64,000 bases of DNA from an uncultured Eubacteriales bacterium (GCA_900545815.1 URAM01000001.1:153725-217724); one strand, 5' to 3'. Positions 9,461 through 18,873 are shown, counted from the stretch's first letter. Notes: generated by a model not told the origin, from the sequence alone. Numbers and translations are program-made.

Positions 9461-10780
9461 TTAAGATGCGTGACCGGAGCCAACCTCTTTGGGCTCCTGA
9501 TCTGCTGCCCCGCCAGCTTCCTGGTTGGGCGCATCCAGCCGCGCATTGTCATGCTCTACAATGGGGTTTCCCTTTTGCAGCACGCTGTCAGCGGTGATGA
9601 TGACCTTGGAGATGGTGGGGTCAGACGGAACCTCATACATCAGCTCAGTCATCGTCGCCTCCAGCACCGCCCGCAGTCCCCGGGCGCCAATGCCACGCTC
9701 CAGCGCCTTGTCGGCGGCCGCCTCCAGAGCCTCCTGCTGGAACTCCAGGTCAACATGATCGTACTCCAACAGCTTCTGGTACTGCTTGACCAGAGCGTTC
9801 TTGGGCTTGGTCAAAATTTCCACCAGCTGATCCCGATCCAGCGCCCGCAGGGTGGTGATGACCGGCAGGCGGCCAATCAGTTCAGGGATCAGGCCAAATT
9901 TCAGCAGGTCATGGGGCTGCAGCTCATTGAGCAGGATGCCACTATCCCGATCCTGCTTGGTGGCCACATCGCCGCCGAAGCCGATGCTCTTGCGGTCGGT
10001 GCGGGACTCGATGATCTTCTCGATGCCATCGAAGGCGCCGCCGCAGATGAACAGGATGTTGGTGGTATCCACCTGCAAAAACTCCTGATGGGGGTGCTTT
10101 CTTCCGCCCTGAGGGGGCACATTGGCCACCGTGCCTTCCAAAATTTTCAGCAGCGCCTGCTGGACGCCTTCGCCGGAGACATCACGGGTGATGGAGGTGT
10201 TCTCGCTCTTACGGGCGATCTTGTCGATCTCGTCCACATAGATGATGCCCCGCTGAGCCAGCTCAATGTCATAATCGGCAGCCTGCACCAGGCGCAGGAG
10301 GATATTCTCCACGTCATCGCCCACATAACCTGCCTCGGTCAGCGTGGTGGCATCGGCGATGGCGAAGGGCACCTTCAAAATACGCGCCAGGGTCTGGGCG
10401 ATGAGGGTCTTGCCGCTGCCAGTGGGGCCAAGCAAGAGGATGTTGCTCTTTTGCAGCTCCACATCCTCTCCGCCGCCGAAGAAGATACGCTTATAGTGGT
10501 TGTAGACGGCCACAGAGAGCGCCACCTTGGCCTCGTCCTGACCGATGACATACTCATCCAGGACGGCACGGATGTCCTTGGGCGTGGGGATATCCCCCTG
10601 CATTTCCGGCATGGCGTAGCGATCGTCAGTCTCCTGGGCCTCGGCAATGATACGGTTGCACAGAGCCACGCACTCGTCACAAATATAGCATCCGGGTCCT
10701 GCGATGATGCGTTTTACCTGTTCTTGCATTTTTCCGCAAAAGGAGCAGCGTACTGCTCGTCGTTCTTCATTCTTTGCCAT
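9461..10780 (-). CDS. clpX: ATP-dependent Clp protease ATP-binding subunit ClpX
   Basis: AAA+ unfoldase that feeds substrates to ClpP. 439 residues. N-terminal zinc-binding domain with cysteines 12, 15, 34 and 37; AAA+ domain with Walker [11 protein letters not shown] near residue 118, Walker [12 protein letters not shown], and the ClpX pore motif GYVGDDVE. The IGF-type ClpP-docking tripeptide appears as IGF within RKSIGFGGD. It lies downstream of clpP and upstream of lon, typical for Clostridia. The C-terminal tail is rich in Gln/Ala/Glu. Start supported by family alignment of the zinc domain. Confidence 0.97.
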   Translation of the reverse strand: MAKNEERRAVRCSFCGKMQEQVKRIIAGPGCYICDECVALCNRIIAEAQETDDRYAMPEMQGDIPTPKDIRAVLDEYVIGQDEAKVALSVAVYNHYKRIFFGGGEDVELQKSNILLLGPTGSGKTLIAQTLARILKVPFAIADATTLTEAGYVGDDVENILLRLVQAADYDIELAQRGIIYVDEIDKIARKSENTSITRDVSGEGVQQALLKILEGTVANVPPQGGRKHPHQEFLQVDTTNILFICGGAFDGIEKIIESRTDRKSIGFGGDVATKQDRDSGILLNELQPHDLLKFGLIPELIGRLPVITTLRALDRDQLVEILTKPKNALVKQYQKLLEYDHVDLEFQQEALEAAADKALERGIGARGLRAVLEATMTELMYEVPSDPTISKVIITADSVLQKGNPIVEHDNARLDAPNQEAGGAADQEPKEVGSGHAS

Positions 10781-10853
10781 AGTTCATCCCTTATCCTTTA
10801 CGAGAAAGAGCAGAAACCGGATTCCAGTTCCAGTCCCCGCTCTCTCTGTTTCC

Positions 10854-11435
10854 TTATCGCTGATGGATCACCTGGTCTACCAGGCCGTACTCTTTCGCTT
10901 CATCAGCCGTAAACCAATGATCCCGTTCGGTATCCCGCTGGATTTCCTCCACCGTTCTGCCGGTATTGTCTGCCAGGATCTGGTTCATATGCTTTTTGAT
11001 GCGAAGGAACCGTTCCACGTCGATGGCCATATCGGTGACCTTACCCTGGGTGCCGGCTGCCGGCTGATGGATCATGATCTCCGCGTTGGGCAGTGCCATG
11101 CGCTTGCCCTTGGCGCCGGCAGACAGCAGGAACGCTGCCATACTGGCTGCCATGCCGATGCAGATGGTGGACACGTCCGCCTTGATATACTGCATGGTAT
11201 CGTAGATCGCCATACCTGCGGTCACAGCGCCGCCGGGGCTGTTAATGTAAAATTGAATGTCCTTATCCGGATCCTGAGCTTCCAGATAGAGGAGCTGTGC
11301 CACGATCAGGGCGGCGTTGGCATCGTTGACCTCCTCGGAGAGAATGATGATACGGTCATTCAGCAGTCGGGAGAAGATGTCATACGAACGTTCGCCACGA
11401 TTGGTCTGTTCCACTACATACGGTACTAAACTCAT
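10854..11435 (-). CDS. clpP: ATP-dependent Clp protease proteolytic subunit ClpP
   Basis: Serine protease that forms the tetradecameric chamber for ClpX. About 193 residues. Counting from ATG 11435, the catalytic serine is in GMAASMAAF (residue 98) and histidine in MIHQP (123), with the aspartate in the RDTERD region. Two ATGs are adjacent; the second (11435) lies 7 bases from AGGAG and the first only 4, so I use the second. The IYDTMQYIK and FYINSPGG motifs are intact. It sits between tig and clpX in one transcription unit. Confidence 0.97.
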   Translation of the reverse strand: MSLVPYVVEQTNRGERSYDIFSRLLNDRIIILSEEVNDANAALIVAQLLYLEAQDPDKDIQFYINSPGGAVTAGMAIYDTMQYIKADVSTICIGMAASMAAFLLSAGAKGKRMALPNAEIMIHQPAAGTQGKVTDMAIDVERFLRIKKHMNQILADNTGRTVEEIQRDTERDHWFTADEAKEYGLVDQVIHQR

Positions 11436-11519
11436 CATGAAACTCCTTTGTCTTGCTTGAGATAAAATTGCGCTCCCTCATCGTATCCAACGCACAAAGG
11501 TTTTATACTGCAAGGATGC

Positions 11520-12851
11520 TTATTCTGCGGCGTCCTCGGTCTTTTCGGCAGTTTCTTCCTTCTTTTCTTCCTCTGCAGGACCGTGGATGGCTGCGTCATA
11601 GAGGATGCGCGCGGCCTTATCCACCCGTGCGCCGCCTTCCAGGTTGTCGGTGGGCACAGCAGACTTGATCTCAGTCAGGCTCATGCCATAGCCCTCGCCC
11701 AGCTTGGTAGCGTAAGCGTCCACATCCTCATCGGTCACTTCCACATTTTCCTGCTTTGCGATGGCGTCCAGAACCAGACCCTTCTTGATGTTCAGCAGGG
11801 CGTCCTCACGCAGGGAGTCCAGGAACTGCTGGACGGTAGCGCCAGTCATGTTGATATACTGTTCCAGGCTCATGCCGCCGCCTGCGAAGTTGCTGTTGTA
11901 TTCCTGGAGCATTCTGTCCCGCTCATAGTCCACCATTGCAGGGGGAATGTCAAATTCAGTCTGTTCCACCAGCTTCTCCAGTACATGGTACTCGAATTCC
12001 TTCTGTGCCTGCTTTTCCTTGTCCGCCTTGCATTCTTCACGCAGGTGATCACGCAGAGCTTCCAGGGTGTCAAACTCGCTAACATCCTTGGCGAATTCAT
12101 CGTCCAGCACCGGTTCCTGGATGGTCTTGACGGTGTTGACCTTGACCTTGAATACCACAGGTGCGCCAGCCAGTTCCTTCTGGGCATAGTCTGCCGGGAA
12201 GGTCAGGTTCAGTTCTTTCTCATCGCCAGCCTTGGCGCCGATGAGCTGTTCTTCAAAGCCGGGGATGAAGGAGTGGGAGCCCAGCTTCAGCTCATAGCCT
12301 TCAGCCTTGCCGCCCTTAAATTCCTTGCCATTCTTGTAACCGACAAAGTCGATCACCACAGTGTCGCCTTCGGCGGCTTCACGATCGACCTCAACGGTGG
12401 TCTTTGCGCGGTTGATATAGGGAGTCAGAGCAACGTCCACATCGTGTTCGGTCACTTCTGCGTCCTTGTAGGGCGCAACGATGCCCTTGTAATTTTCAAC
12501 AGTGACTTCGGGTCTGACCGCAATATCAGCGTTGACGATAACGCCTTCGGGGCCGACAGATTCCACATGCATTTCAGGATAGCCGACGATCTCCAGATTT
12601 TCCTGATCCACAGCGTCCTCCACTGCCTTGGGGCAGATGTCATTGACGGCATCTTCATAGAACAGGTTTGCGCCATACATCTTTTCGACCAGCTTTCTAG
12701 GTGCCTTGCCCTTCCGGAAGCCGGGGACATTCAGCTGGTTCTTCATTCTGCGGTAAACAGATTCAACAGCAGCGTCAAATTCATTTGCTTCGATCTCGAT
12801 GGTCACTCGGACCATGCTGTGTTCCAGTTTTTCTACGTTTTTCACATTCAT
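11520..12851 (-). CDS. tig: Trigger factor, ribosome-associated chaperone and prolyl isomerase
   Basis: Binds ribosomal protein L23 and shelters nascent chains. About 443 residues from ATG 12851 (AGGAGG 9 bases upstream; the frame is open 27 codons further without family sequence). The N-terminal ribosome-binding domain contains PGFRKGKAPR at about 34-43, containing the ribosome-contact GFRxGxxP signature. The FKBP-like domain spans about 150-240 and is followed by the helical C-terminal arms. The tail is very acidic (EEEKKEETAEKTED). First gene of the tig-clpP-clpX-lon-ysxC cluster. The upstream 260 bases hold no other supported feature; a weak TAGAAT box is at 12966-12971. Confidence 0.97.
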   Translation of the reverse strand: MNVKNVEKLEHSMVRVTIEIEANEFDAAVESVYRRMKNQLNVPGFRKGKAPRKLVEKMYGANLFYEDAVNDICPKAVEDAVDQENLEIVGYPEMHVESVGPEGVIVNADIAVRPEVTVENYKGIVAPYKDAEVTEHDVDVALTPYINRAKTTVEVDREAAEGDTVVIDFVGYKNGKEFKGGKAEGYELKLGSHSFIPGFEEQLIGAKAGDEKELNLTFPADYAQKELAGAPVVFKVKVNTVKTIQEPVLDDEFAKDVSEFDTLEALRDHLREECKADKEKQAQKEFEYHVLEKLVEQTEFDIPPAMVDYERDRMLQEYNSNFAGGGMSLEQYINMTGATVQQFLDSLREDALLNIKKGLVLDAIAKQENVEVTDEDVDAYATKLGEGYGMSLTEIKSAVPTDNLEGGARVDKAARILYDAAIHGPAEEEKKEETAEKTEDAAE

Positions 12852-13115
12852 GGGTGTCTTCCTCCTAAACTTGTCCGCTGTGCCGATATCTTCCGTTATA
12901 TCAATCTGTATGGACAGCCGATGGTAATACAAATTTGGTGCATTTCAATAGTCCTGCGATTTTTTATTCTAACAGATATAGAACCCTTTTTCTATAGGTA
13001 TTTGAAAATTTTTTGTGTCATTTGGGCATTTTCATGGGCAAGATAGGCTACGCTTCCGGAAAAACCCCTGTGAAATCCCGTATTTTAGCATTTATTTCCG
13101 TTTTGTGTCTGCCTC

Positions 13116-13805
13116 TCACGCCAGGATCTGCTTGGGCACGAAGTTCAGGTGATCTGCGGAAACCAGGGAGAACGCCGTCCCCTGATAATCCCCCTCAAAG
13201 GCCGCTCGGGTGCTCCGGCCGTGGAGGTGGCCGTAGTAGCAGCGCTGCACCTGGTATCGGGTCAGCAGCTCGGTGATCTCCTGACAGTGGTAGCCCTGAT
13301 AAAGAGGCGGATAGTGCAGGAAGCAGATTTTTTCCCGGTCACCGGCGGCCTTGAGGGACGCCTCCAGGCGCATGACCTCCCGCCGGAGCATCTTTTCGTT
13401 GTGGGGACCCTTCTCCACGTCCAAGAACCACCCGCGGGTACCGCACAGAGCAATGTCCCTGTAACACAGGCAGTTGTTGTGGAGGAACTCGAAGTTTTCC
13501 AGCCCCTCCGCCTCAAAGAATCGGGTCATCTTAGCCACCGTCTCCCACCAGTAGTCGTGGTTCCCCTTCAAGAGGATCTTCCGCCCTGGCAGCAGCTCCT
13601 GCAAAAACTGGAAGTCCGGCTTGGCCTCCGGAAGGGACATCCCCCAGGAAATGTCTCCGCACAACACAACGGTATCTGTTTCTTCAACCACCTGGAACCC
13701 AGCTCTCAGCTTGTCCACATAGTCCACCCAGGCGCCGCCGAACACATCCATGGGTTTGCTGCCGCCCAAAGATAAATGGGTGTCACCCAGTACAAACAGT
13801 GCCAT
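13116..13805 (-). CDS. Calcineurin-like metallophosphoesterase
   Basis: Predicted cytoplasmic metal-dependent phosphoesterase, 229 residues. The five-block fold is visible: GDTHLS at 7-12, GDISWG near 50, GNHDYWW near 80, LHYPPLY near 162 and GHLHG near 190, giving the di-metal ligands. Sequence resembles the uncharacterised YmdB-unrelated phosphohydrolase group common in Clostridia. It starts 15 bases after the thrC stop, so it is probably the last gene of the rplS-to-thrC unit. Substrate unknown; nuclease, nucleotide or phosphoprotein hydrolysis are all possible. Confidence 0.88.
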   Translation of the reverse strand: MALFVLGDTHLSLGGSKPMDVFGGAWVDYVDKLRAGFQVVEETDTVVLCGDISWGMSLPEAKPDFQFLQELLPGRKILLKGNHDYWWETVAKMTRFFEAEGLENFEFLHNNCLCYRDIALCGTRGWFLDVEKGPHNEKMLRREVMRLEASLKAAGDREKICFLHYPPLYQGYHCQEITELLTRYQVQRCYYGHLHGRSTRAAFEGDYQGTAFSLVSADHLNFVPKQILA

Positions 13806-13820
13806 TGTGACGCTCCTATC

Positions 13821-15308
13821 TTATTTCAGAAAATCGGTGACGACTGCGCGCATCTGCTCCTTCTCCGTCCAGGAGGTGAACCGAACCTGCTTGTCTTTCA
13901 GGGTCGCCAGGGGCTGAGGCGCAGGCATCCCGCTCACTTCTGCCAGCTGATCCAGCAGGGCGGTGCCGGTGGCCTTGTCGGTCACGTTCAGTGCATCCAG
14001 CACGGCATCGCAGAACTTGAAGGGGCTGGCGGTGGATGCCACCACCGTCTTGGTCTGGTCGCCGGTTTCCTTCCGGTACTGCTCCAATACATGGAAGGCC
14101 ACAGCGGTGTGGGTGTCGATGAGATACTTGTGCTCGTCCATCATCTTGCCGATGGTGGCTTCCGTCTCCGCTTCGCTGGAGAAGCCGCCCACAAAGACGG
14201 ACTGGATCTTCTTGCGCATTTCCTCGCTGACCTGGTAGCAGCCGGTGTCGCTCAGCTCCTTCATGTAGCCAGCCACCAGCTTATCATCACCGCCGGAGAG
14301 CAGATAGAGCAGCCGTTCCAGGTTGCTGGAGATCAAGATGTCCATAGACGGGGAAACCGTGTTGTAGAAGGGACGGTTCCGGTCGTACTTGCCGGTGGCG
14401 ATGAAATCGGTGAGGACGTTGTTGCTGTTGGACGCGCAGAGCAGGCGGCCGATGGGCAGACCCATCTCCTTTGCGTAGAAGGCAGACAGGATGTTGCCGA
14501 AGTTGCCGGTGGGCACGCAGAAATTCACCGGCTCCCCTTCCGTCACCGCCCCCTGAGCCAGCAGGTCACAGTAGGCGGAGATGTAGTAGACGATCTGGGG
14601 GAGCACGCGACCCCAGTTGATGGAGTTGGCGCTGGAAAGGAAGTAGCCCCGCTGTGCCAATTCTTCCCGCAGGCTCTCGTCAGAGAACAACGTTTTGACG
14701 CCGGTCTGAGCATCGTCAAAGTTGCCGACCACGGCGGAGACGCCCACGTTGGCGCCCTCCTGGGTGGCCATCTGCAACTGCTGGATGTCGCTGACGCCGT
14801 CCTTGGGGTAGAACACCATAATCTTGGTGTGATCCACGTCCTTGAACCCTTCCAGGGCAGCCTTGCCGGTGTCGCCGGAGGTGGCTACCAGGATACACAC
14901 CGTCTTTTCCTCCTGATTCTTCTTCAGGGATGCAGTGAGCAGGTAGGGCAGCATCTGCAACGCCATGTCCTTGAAGGCACAGGTGGGGCCGTGCCACAGC
15001 TCCAGGCAGTAGGTGCCGTCGTCCACCTTCTTCAGGGGCGCCACGGCGGGGGTGTCGAATTTATCAGGGCCATAAGCCTTTTCGGCGAACTGACCCAGCT
15101 CTTCGGCGGTGAAATCCTCCAGGTATAGGCTCATGATGTACTGAGCCCGCTGCTGGTAGGTCATGCCGGTCATCTTCTTCAGCGCACCCTCCGGCAGCTT
15201 GGGGATGGACACGGGCAGGAACAGACCGCCGTCACGGGATAGACCCTGGGCAATGGCCTGGGCAGGGGTATACTGAAGGGAGTGATCTCTTGTGCTTACA
15301 TAATACAT
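13821..15308 (-). CDS. thrC: Threonine synthase
   Basis: PLP enzyme converting O-phosphohomoserine to threonine. 495 residues from ATG 15308, the length of the long (yeast/E. coli-type) class. YYVSTRD opens the protein, the PLP lysine is in TCAFKDMA (K113), and SNNNVLTDF and PTGNFGNI bind substrate and cofactor. A frame upstream adds 23 residues without family match. Its start overlaps the end of the dipeptidase gene by 13 bases, implying coupled translation. It links to the asd/dap genes only by pathway, not by position. Confidence 0.95.
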   Translation of the reverse strand: MYYVSTRDHSLQYTPAQAIAQGLSRDGGLFLPVSIPKLPEGALKKMTGMTYQQRAQYIMSLYLEDFTAEELGQFAEKAYGPDKFDTPAVAPLKKVDDGTYCLELWHGPTCAFKDMALQMLPYLLTASLKKNQEEKTVCILVATSGDTGKAALEGFKDVDHTKIMVFYPKDGVSDIQQLQMATQEGANVGVSAVVGNFDDAQTGVKTLFSDESLREELAQRGYFLSSANSINWGRVLPQIVYYISAYCDLLAQGAVTEGEPVNFCVPTGNFGNILSAFYAKEMGLPIGRLLCASNSNNVLTDFIATGKYDRNRPFYNTVSPSMDILISSNLERLLYLLSGGDDKLVAGYMKELSDTGCYQVSEEMRKKIQSVFVGGFSSEAETEATIGKMMDEHKYLIDTHTAVAFHVLEQYRKETGDQTKTVVASTASPFKFCDAVLDALNVTDKATGTALLDQLAEVSGMPAPQPLATLKDKQVRFTSWTEKEQMRAVVTDFLK

Positions 15309-16234
15309 ACTGTCTTCACCGTCCTCATGAGATTGTTCCAAAACAGGTCGCGCAACAGCGACTCCGGATAATTGCATCGCAGCAGTTCTTCATAAAAATC
15401 CGCCCAATTCCAGATGCCTGTGAAACCCTCCGGCAACTGGTCACATCCGTCCCAATCGCCTCCCAGCGCCACGTTCTCCGTGCCGCCCAGGGCGAGGAAG
15501 TGTTCCAGATGCCGACGCAGATCTGCCGTGGTCACCGGATCATCTCCTAGGAATCGGGCATAGGCGTTGAGTCCTACTACGCCACGATACTTCATTATGG
15601 CAGTAAATTGTCTGTCGGTCAAGTTTCTCGTGTGAAAAAAGGCACTTTGACTATTGGAGTGGCTGGCGAGGAACGGCCCTTGCACCAATTCCACCACATC
15701 CCAGAATCCCGCTTCCGATAAGTGGGACACATCCACCAGCATCCCCAGGGAAACCATCTCGGACACGAACCTTCTTCCCTGCTGGCTCAGCCCTCGTTCC
15801 GGCTGGTCGCAATGGCTGCCGGCCAGGGCGTTGGCGTGGTTCCAGGTAGGGTGGACGATGCGCACGCCCTGCCCCTGTGCCCAGCGGAGTGTTTCCAGCG
15901 AGCAGTCCAGCAGCTCCGCCCCCTCCACCGACAAAAACGCCGCCAGCTTCCCCGCCGCCACTGCTTCCTTCGCCTGGGTGCCGGTGGTACACAAGGCAAT
16001 GCGGTCGGGTGCCAGGGCGCACTCCTGGTGCATCCGCTGGATCTGCCACGCCGCCTGTTCTCGCACGTCCGGCTGGGCGGAGTCGGCGAAGACGGCAAAC
16101 ACCTGGGCTTGGGGCGCGAACCGCTGGCAGCGGTCTAAGCTCCACTGGCCGTCGCTGTCGGTCAGGTGCTGGCTGGGCGTGCGCATGAGCTTGTGGAGGG
16201 TGTCGCAGTGGCTGTCAAAAAGAGGGATGTTCAT
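15296..16234 (-). CDS. Membrane dipeptidase family (peptidase M19)
   Basis: Zinc dipeptidase of the renal-dipeptidase family, 312 residues and without a signal peptide, so cytoplasmic. Metal ligands: H9 and D11 in FDSHCD, the glutamate of LSVEGAE, and the histidine motifs DVSHLS and ASHSN; GGDWDGCD carries the late aspartate. Family members cleave dipeptides, including some with D-residues. It lies between yraN and thrC with a 13-base overlap into thrC. Physiological substrate unknown; recycling of peptides or cell-wall dipeptides is possible. Confidence 0.92.
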   Translation of the reverse strand: MNIPLFDSHCDTLHKLMRTPSQHLTDSDGQWSLDRCQRFAPQAQVFAVFADSAQPDVREQAAWQIQRMHQECALAPDRIALCTTGTQAKEAVAAGKLAAFLSVEGAELLDCSLETLRWAQGQGVRIVHPTWNHANALAGSHCDQPERGLSQQGRRFVSEMVSLGMLVDVSHLSEAGFWDVVELVQGPFLASHSNSQSAFFHTRNLTDRQFTAIMKYRGVVGLNAYARFLGDDPVTTADLRRHLEHFLALGGTENVALGGDWDGCDQLPEGFTGIWNWADFYEELLRCNYPESLLRDLFWNNLMRTVKTVCIM

Positions 16235-16235
16235 A

Positions 16236-16643
16236 TCAGCTTCCTCCTGGTTCCGTCAGGTTGGATGGGTCGTAGGCGAAGGCGTTCTCCAGGTAGCGCA
16301 GTGCCGGATGCTGGGTCTGGACGCCTTGGGGTGCTAAAATATCCGCCACGTCGAAGCGGATTTTGTGGGGCAAATCCGGGTGCTGTGCCAGGTAGTGGAA
16401 GGCTGTGGCGGTGATTTTGCGCTGTTTGCGCCGGTCTACCGCCTCCCGGCCTGCGCCGTAGTGGGCGCTCTGCCGGGTCTTGACCTCCACGAAGGCCAAG
16501 GTGTCCCCCTTTTGGGCGATGAGGTCAATCTCCCCTTCCGGGCAGCGGAACCCACTGTCCAGGATATGATAGCCCTTCCCCCGAAGATACTCCGCCGTCA
16601 GTGCCTCTCCCCAGTTTCCTACCCGCTTTGCTTCCCCGCTCAC
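16236..16643 (-). CDS. yraN: YraN/UPF0102 family predicted endonuclease
   Basis: 135-residue protein of the UPF0102 family, a restriction-endonuclease-like fold. NWGEALTAEYLRGKGYHILD near the N-terminus and the core GEIDLIAQKGDTLAFVEVKTR carry the predicted catalytic D-x(n)-ExK residues. GTG start at 16643; the upstream rnhB stop overlaps it by 4 bases (GTGA), so translation is coupled. Its position next to rnhB is conserved in many bacteria and suggests a DNA repair or recombination link, but its function is not established. Confidence 0.93.
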   Translation of the reverse strand: MSGEAKRVGNWGEALTAEYLRGKGYHILDSGFRCPEGEIDLIAQKGDTLAFVEVKTRQSAHYGAGREAVDRRKQRKITATAFHYLAQHPDLPHKIRFDVADILAPQGVQTQHPALRYLENAFAYDPSNLTEPGGS

Positions 16644-17257
16644 AGCTTTTTCAAGAAGGTCTTGCGGTGGACGGGACTGGGGCCATACTGGCGCAGCAGC
16701 TGGTAGTGGAGCTTAGTGGGGTAGCCCTTGTGCTTCTCAAAGGCGTATTGGGGGTACTGCTCCGCCAGCTCCACCATAAACCGGTCTCGGCTGACCTTGG
16801 CCAAAATGGACGCGGCGGCGATGGACGCCGAGCGGGCGTCCCCGTGTACCACCATCTCGTTTTGCAGCTCGATGCCCTGGTTCCGGTTGCCGTCGATGAG
16901 AGCGAAATCCGCTGCCGGGTTGAGCATCTTAATCGCTCTGTCCATGGCCAACATTCGGGCGTTGAGGATATTGATTGCATCAATTTCTTTTTCATCCGCC
17001 CAGGCGATGGCGTAGGCGATGGCCTGCTCCCGAATCTGGTCAAAGAGGATCTCCCGCCGGCGGGGCGTGACCTTCTTGGAGTCGTTCAGATAGGGCAGCG
17101 TCAGCCCCCGTGGCAAAATCACCGCAGCGGCGTACACCGGCCCTGCCAAAGGGCCTGCTCCGGCCTCGTCTACTCCGCAGACGGCCTGATAGCCCTGGTC
17201 GTAGAGCCGGTTCTCCAGTTCCCACGGGTCGTGCATGGGCGTTTCAGACGCCTTCAC
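16640..17257 (-). CDS. rnhB: Ribonuclease HII with altered GRG motif
   Basis: Removes ribonucleotides and RNA from RNA-DNA hybrids. 205 residues. Catalytic D30-E31 in VCGVDEAG, the DAR/SAS block near GDARSASIAAASILAKV and the conserved C-terminal YPT are present. The family motif DEAGRGP reads DEAGAGP here: residue 34 is alanine (GCA), not arginine. The GRG loop contacts the ribonucleotide backbone in characterised RNases HII. GTG start overlaps the rbgA stop by 4 bases. Otherwise the gene looks intact and sits in the usual rplS-rbgA-rnhB-yraN order. Confidence 0.93.
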   Translation of the reverse strand: MKASETPMHDPWELENRLYDQGYQAVCGVDEAGAGPLAGPVYAAAVILPRGLTLPYLNDSKKVTPRRREILFDQIREQAIAYAIAWADEKEIDAINILNARMLAMDRAIKMLNPAADFALIDGNRNQGIELQNEMVVHGDARSASIAAASILAKVSRDRFMVELAEQYPQYAFEKHKGYPTKLHYQLLRQYGPSPVHRKTFLKKL

Positions 17258-18126
17258 TGGCCGTCACCGCCCTTCTGGTCATCAGGGGCTTCCAGGGTGA
17301 ACCGCCCCAGCTTGCCGGAGCGATATTCCTCCAGGAGGATGCGAGACATCCGCTCGGTGTCCACTTCCCCGCCGGAGATCAAAAACCCACGCTTCCGCCC
17401 AGCGGCTTCCAGCAGTTCCCACTCAGTGAACTGGTCGGGGATCTCAATCTTGTACCGCCCCTGGATGGCGTCCGGATAGCGCTCCGCCAACACCTTCATC
17501 AGGTGGGATGCTAGCGTTTCCAAGTCCATGATGTCATCCTTGACCGCGCCGGTGAACGCCAGGTTCAGCCCTACCGACTGGTCTTCAAACTTCGGCCACA
17601 GGATGCCCGGCGTGTCCAGCAGCTCCAAGCCGTTGTCCACCGTGATCCACTGCTTGCCTCGGGTGACGCCAGGACGGTTTTGGGCTTTGGCGGATTTGCG
17701 GCCGGCTACCTTATTGATAAAGGTGGACTTGCCCACGTTGGGCACCCCAACTACCATGGCACGGACAGGACGTCCCACCTGGCCTTTCTCCGCCCACTTG
17801 GCGATCTGCTCCTTCAAAATGCTCTTGACCACCGGCGAGAACTGCTTCACCCCTGCGCCGGTCTTGCAGTCGGTCTGGAGGACGGATGCGCCGTCGCTGC
17901 GGAGATAATTCGACCACGTCTTGTTCATGGCCGGGTCGGCCTGGTCGGCGCGATTGAGGATGATGAGGCGGGGCTTGCCGCCCAGCAATTCATCTAAATC
18001 CGGATTCCGGCTGGAGATGGGGATACGGGCGTCGATGATCTCCACCACCAGGTCTACCAGCTTCAGGTTGGCGGCGATCATCCGCCGGGTCTTGGTCATA
18101 TGACCGGGATACCATTGTACGTTCAT
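17254..18126 (-). CDS. rbgA: Ribosome biogenesis GTPase RbgA (YlqF)
   Basis: Circularly permuted GTPase needed for late 50S assembly. About 290 residues from ATG 18126, chosen for GGGAGG just upstream and the invariant opening NVQWYPGHMTKTRR. The GTPase motifs come in permuted order: G4-like NRAD near 58, G1 GVPNVGKST near 128, G3 DTPG near 172. The C-terminal ANTAR-like RNA-binding part follows. Lies downstream of rplS with a 360-base spacer that contains a repeat element; overlaps rnhB by 4 bases. Confidence 0.96.
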   Translation of the reverse strand: MNVQWYPGHMTKTRRMIAANLKLVDLVVEIIDARIPISSRNPDLDELLGGKPRLIILNRADQADPAMNKTWSNYLRSDGASVLQTDCKTGAGVKQFSPVVKSILKEQIAKWAEKGQVGRPVRAMVVGVPNVGKSTFINKVAGRKSAKAQNRPGVTRGKQWITVDNGLELLDTPGILWPKFEDQSVGLNLAFTGAVKDDIMDLETLASHLMKVLAERYPDAIQGRYKIEIPDQFTEWELLEAAGRKRGFLISGGEVDTERMSRILLEEYRSGKLGRFTLEAPDDQKGGDGQ

Positions 18127-18186
18127 AGGCACCTCCCGTTGCACGTTCTTATGAAAAACACGTTCCTGATTATCGGTTGATAGCAA

Positions 18187-18213
18187 AAAAGGAGCGGGTT
18201 GCCCGCTCCTTTT
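18187..18213 (-). terminator. GC-rich hairpin with poly-T, first of two identical copies
   Basis: 12-bp stem around a 3-base loop; the central 25 bases are identical to 18433-18457. On the minus strand it is followed by TTTTTTGCTA, so it would terminate transcripts coming from rplS just before rbgA. Confidence 0.75.
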
Positions 18214-18214
18214 G

Positions 18215-18385
18215 TCGAAAAAATGTAAGCATTTTTTCGAGATGCAGCCTGCTGCATGCACTCGCTGCGCTCGCACACTTGCTAGGCTGAGCAGTCAAAA
18301 TTCCAAGGCACATGTCCTTGGAATTTTGGAATTGCACTTTTTTCACCGTCTCACGACGGCAAAACTCTGCTGAGAGCAAGTGTAT
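18215..18385 (+). repeat. Structured intergenic repeat, copy B
   Basis: Plus-strand order: hairpin with ATGTAAGCAT centre (18215-18240); block GCAGCCTGCTGCATGCACTC; 13-bp hairpin (18296-18328); ATTGCACTTT (18331-18340); small hairpin CCGTC/GACGG (18346-18359); CTCTGCTGAGA. The element lies between rplS and rbgA, opposite to their transcription, and is enclosed by two identical terminator hairpins. Confidence 0.7.
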
Positions 18386-18432
18386 TTGCGAAGTATTTTC
18401 TTCTTAGCAAGAGTTTGTTTTTTCAACAGGCT

Positions 18433-18457
18433 AAAGGAGCGGGTTGCCCGCTCCTTT
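18433..18457 (-). terminator. rplS terminator, second identical hairpin copy
   Basis: 11-bp stem around a TTG loop located 30 bases past the rplS stop. The minus strand continues TTTAGCC, a short T-run. Identical over 25 bases to 18188-18212. Confidence 0.7.
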
Positions 18458-18486
18458 CGATTGCACAAGAGAAATTTCAGCAGAAA

Positions 18487-18834
18487 TTACAGCTTGGTCT
18501 TGACCTTTGCAGCCTTGCCAACACGGCCACGCAGGTAGTACAGCTTTGCACGACGCACCTTGCCCTTGCGGACGGTTTCCACCTGAACCACGTTGGGGGA
18601 ATGCACGGGGAATACCTTTTCCACGCCCACGCCATAGGAGATACGGCGGACGGTGAAGGTTTCGTTGACGCCGCCATGCTTCTTGGCGATGACAGTGCCT
18701 TCGAAGATCTGGATACGCTCTTTTGCGCCTTCCTTGATCTTGATGTGGACGCGGACGGTGTCGCCGATGCGGATGACGGGTGCTTCTGCCTTGACGTTCT
18801 GGTCATTCAGAACTTTGATCAGATCGGTTTTCAT
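18487..18834 (-). CDS. rplS: 50S ribosomal protein L19
   Basis: Large-subunit protein at the 30S-50S interface. 115 residues, standard length. Family sequence includes [54 protein letters not shown] and a basic tail ([17 protein letters not shown]). GGAGGAAC precedes the ATG. A leader with L19-leader-like pairing and a promoter lie upstream, so the protein probably represses its own synthesis. First gene of the unit with rbgA, rnhB and yraN. Confidence 0.98.
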   Translation of the reverse strand: MKTDLIKVLNDQNVKAEAPVIRIGDTVRVHIKIKEGAKERIQIFEGTVIAKKHGGVNETFTVRRISYGVGVEKVFPVHSPNVVQVETVRKGKVRRAKLYYLRGRVGKAAKVKTKL

Positions 18835-18873
18835 GGATGTTCCTCCTGTTTTTTATAGATGGTCATTAGGCAA

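Noticed and set aside
9242..10912. 556-codon plus-strand open frame
   Set aside because: Antisense to clpX and the lon start; no domain, no ribosome site.
11436..13115. CIRCE or CtsR operators controlling tig-clpP-clpX-lon
   Set aside because: No TTAGCACTC-N9-GAGTGCTAA and no tandem GGTCAAA heptamers were found upstream of tig or clpP.
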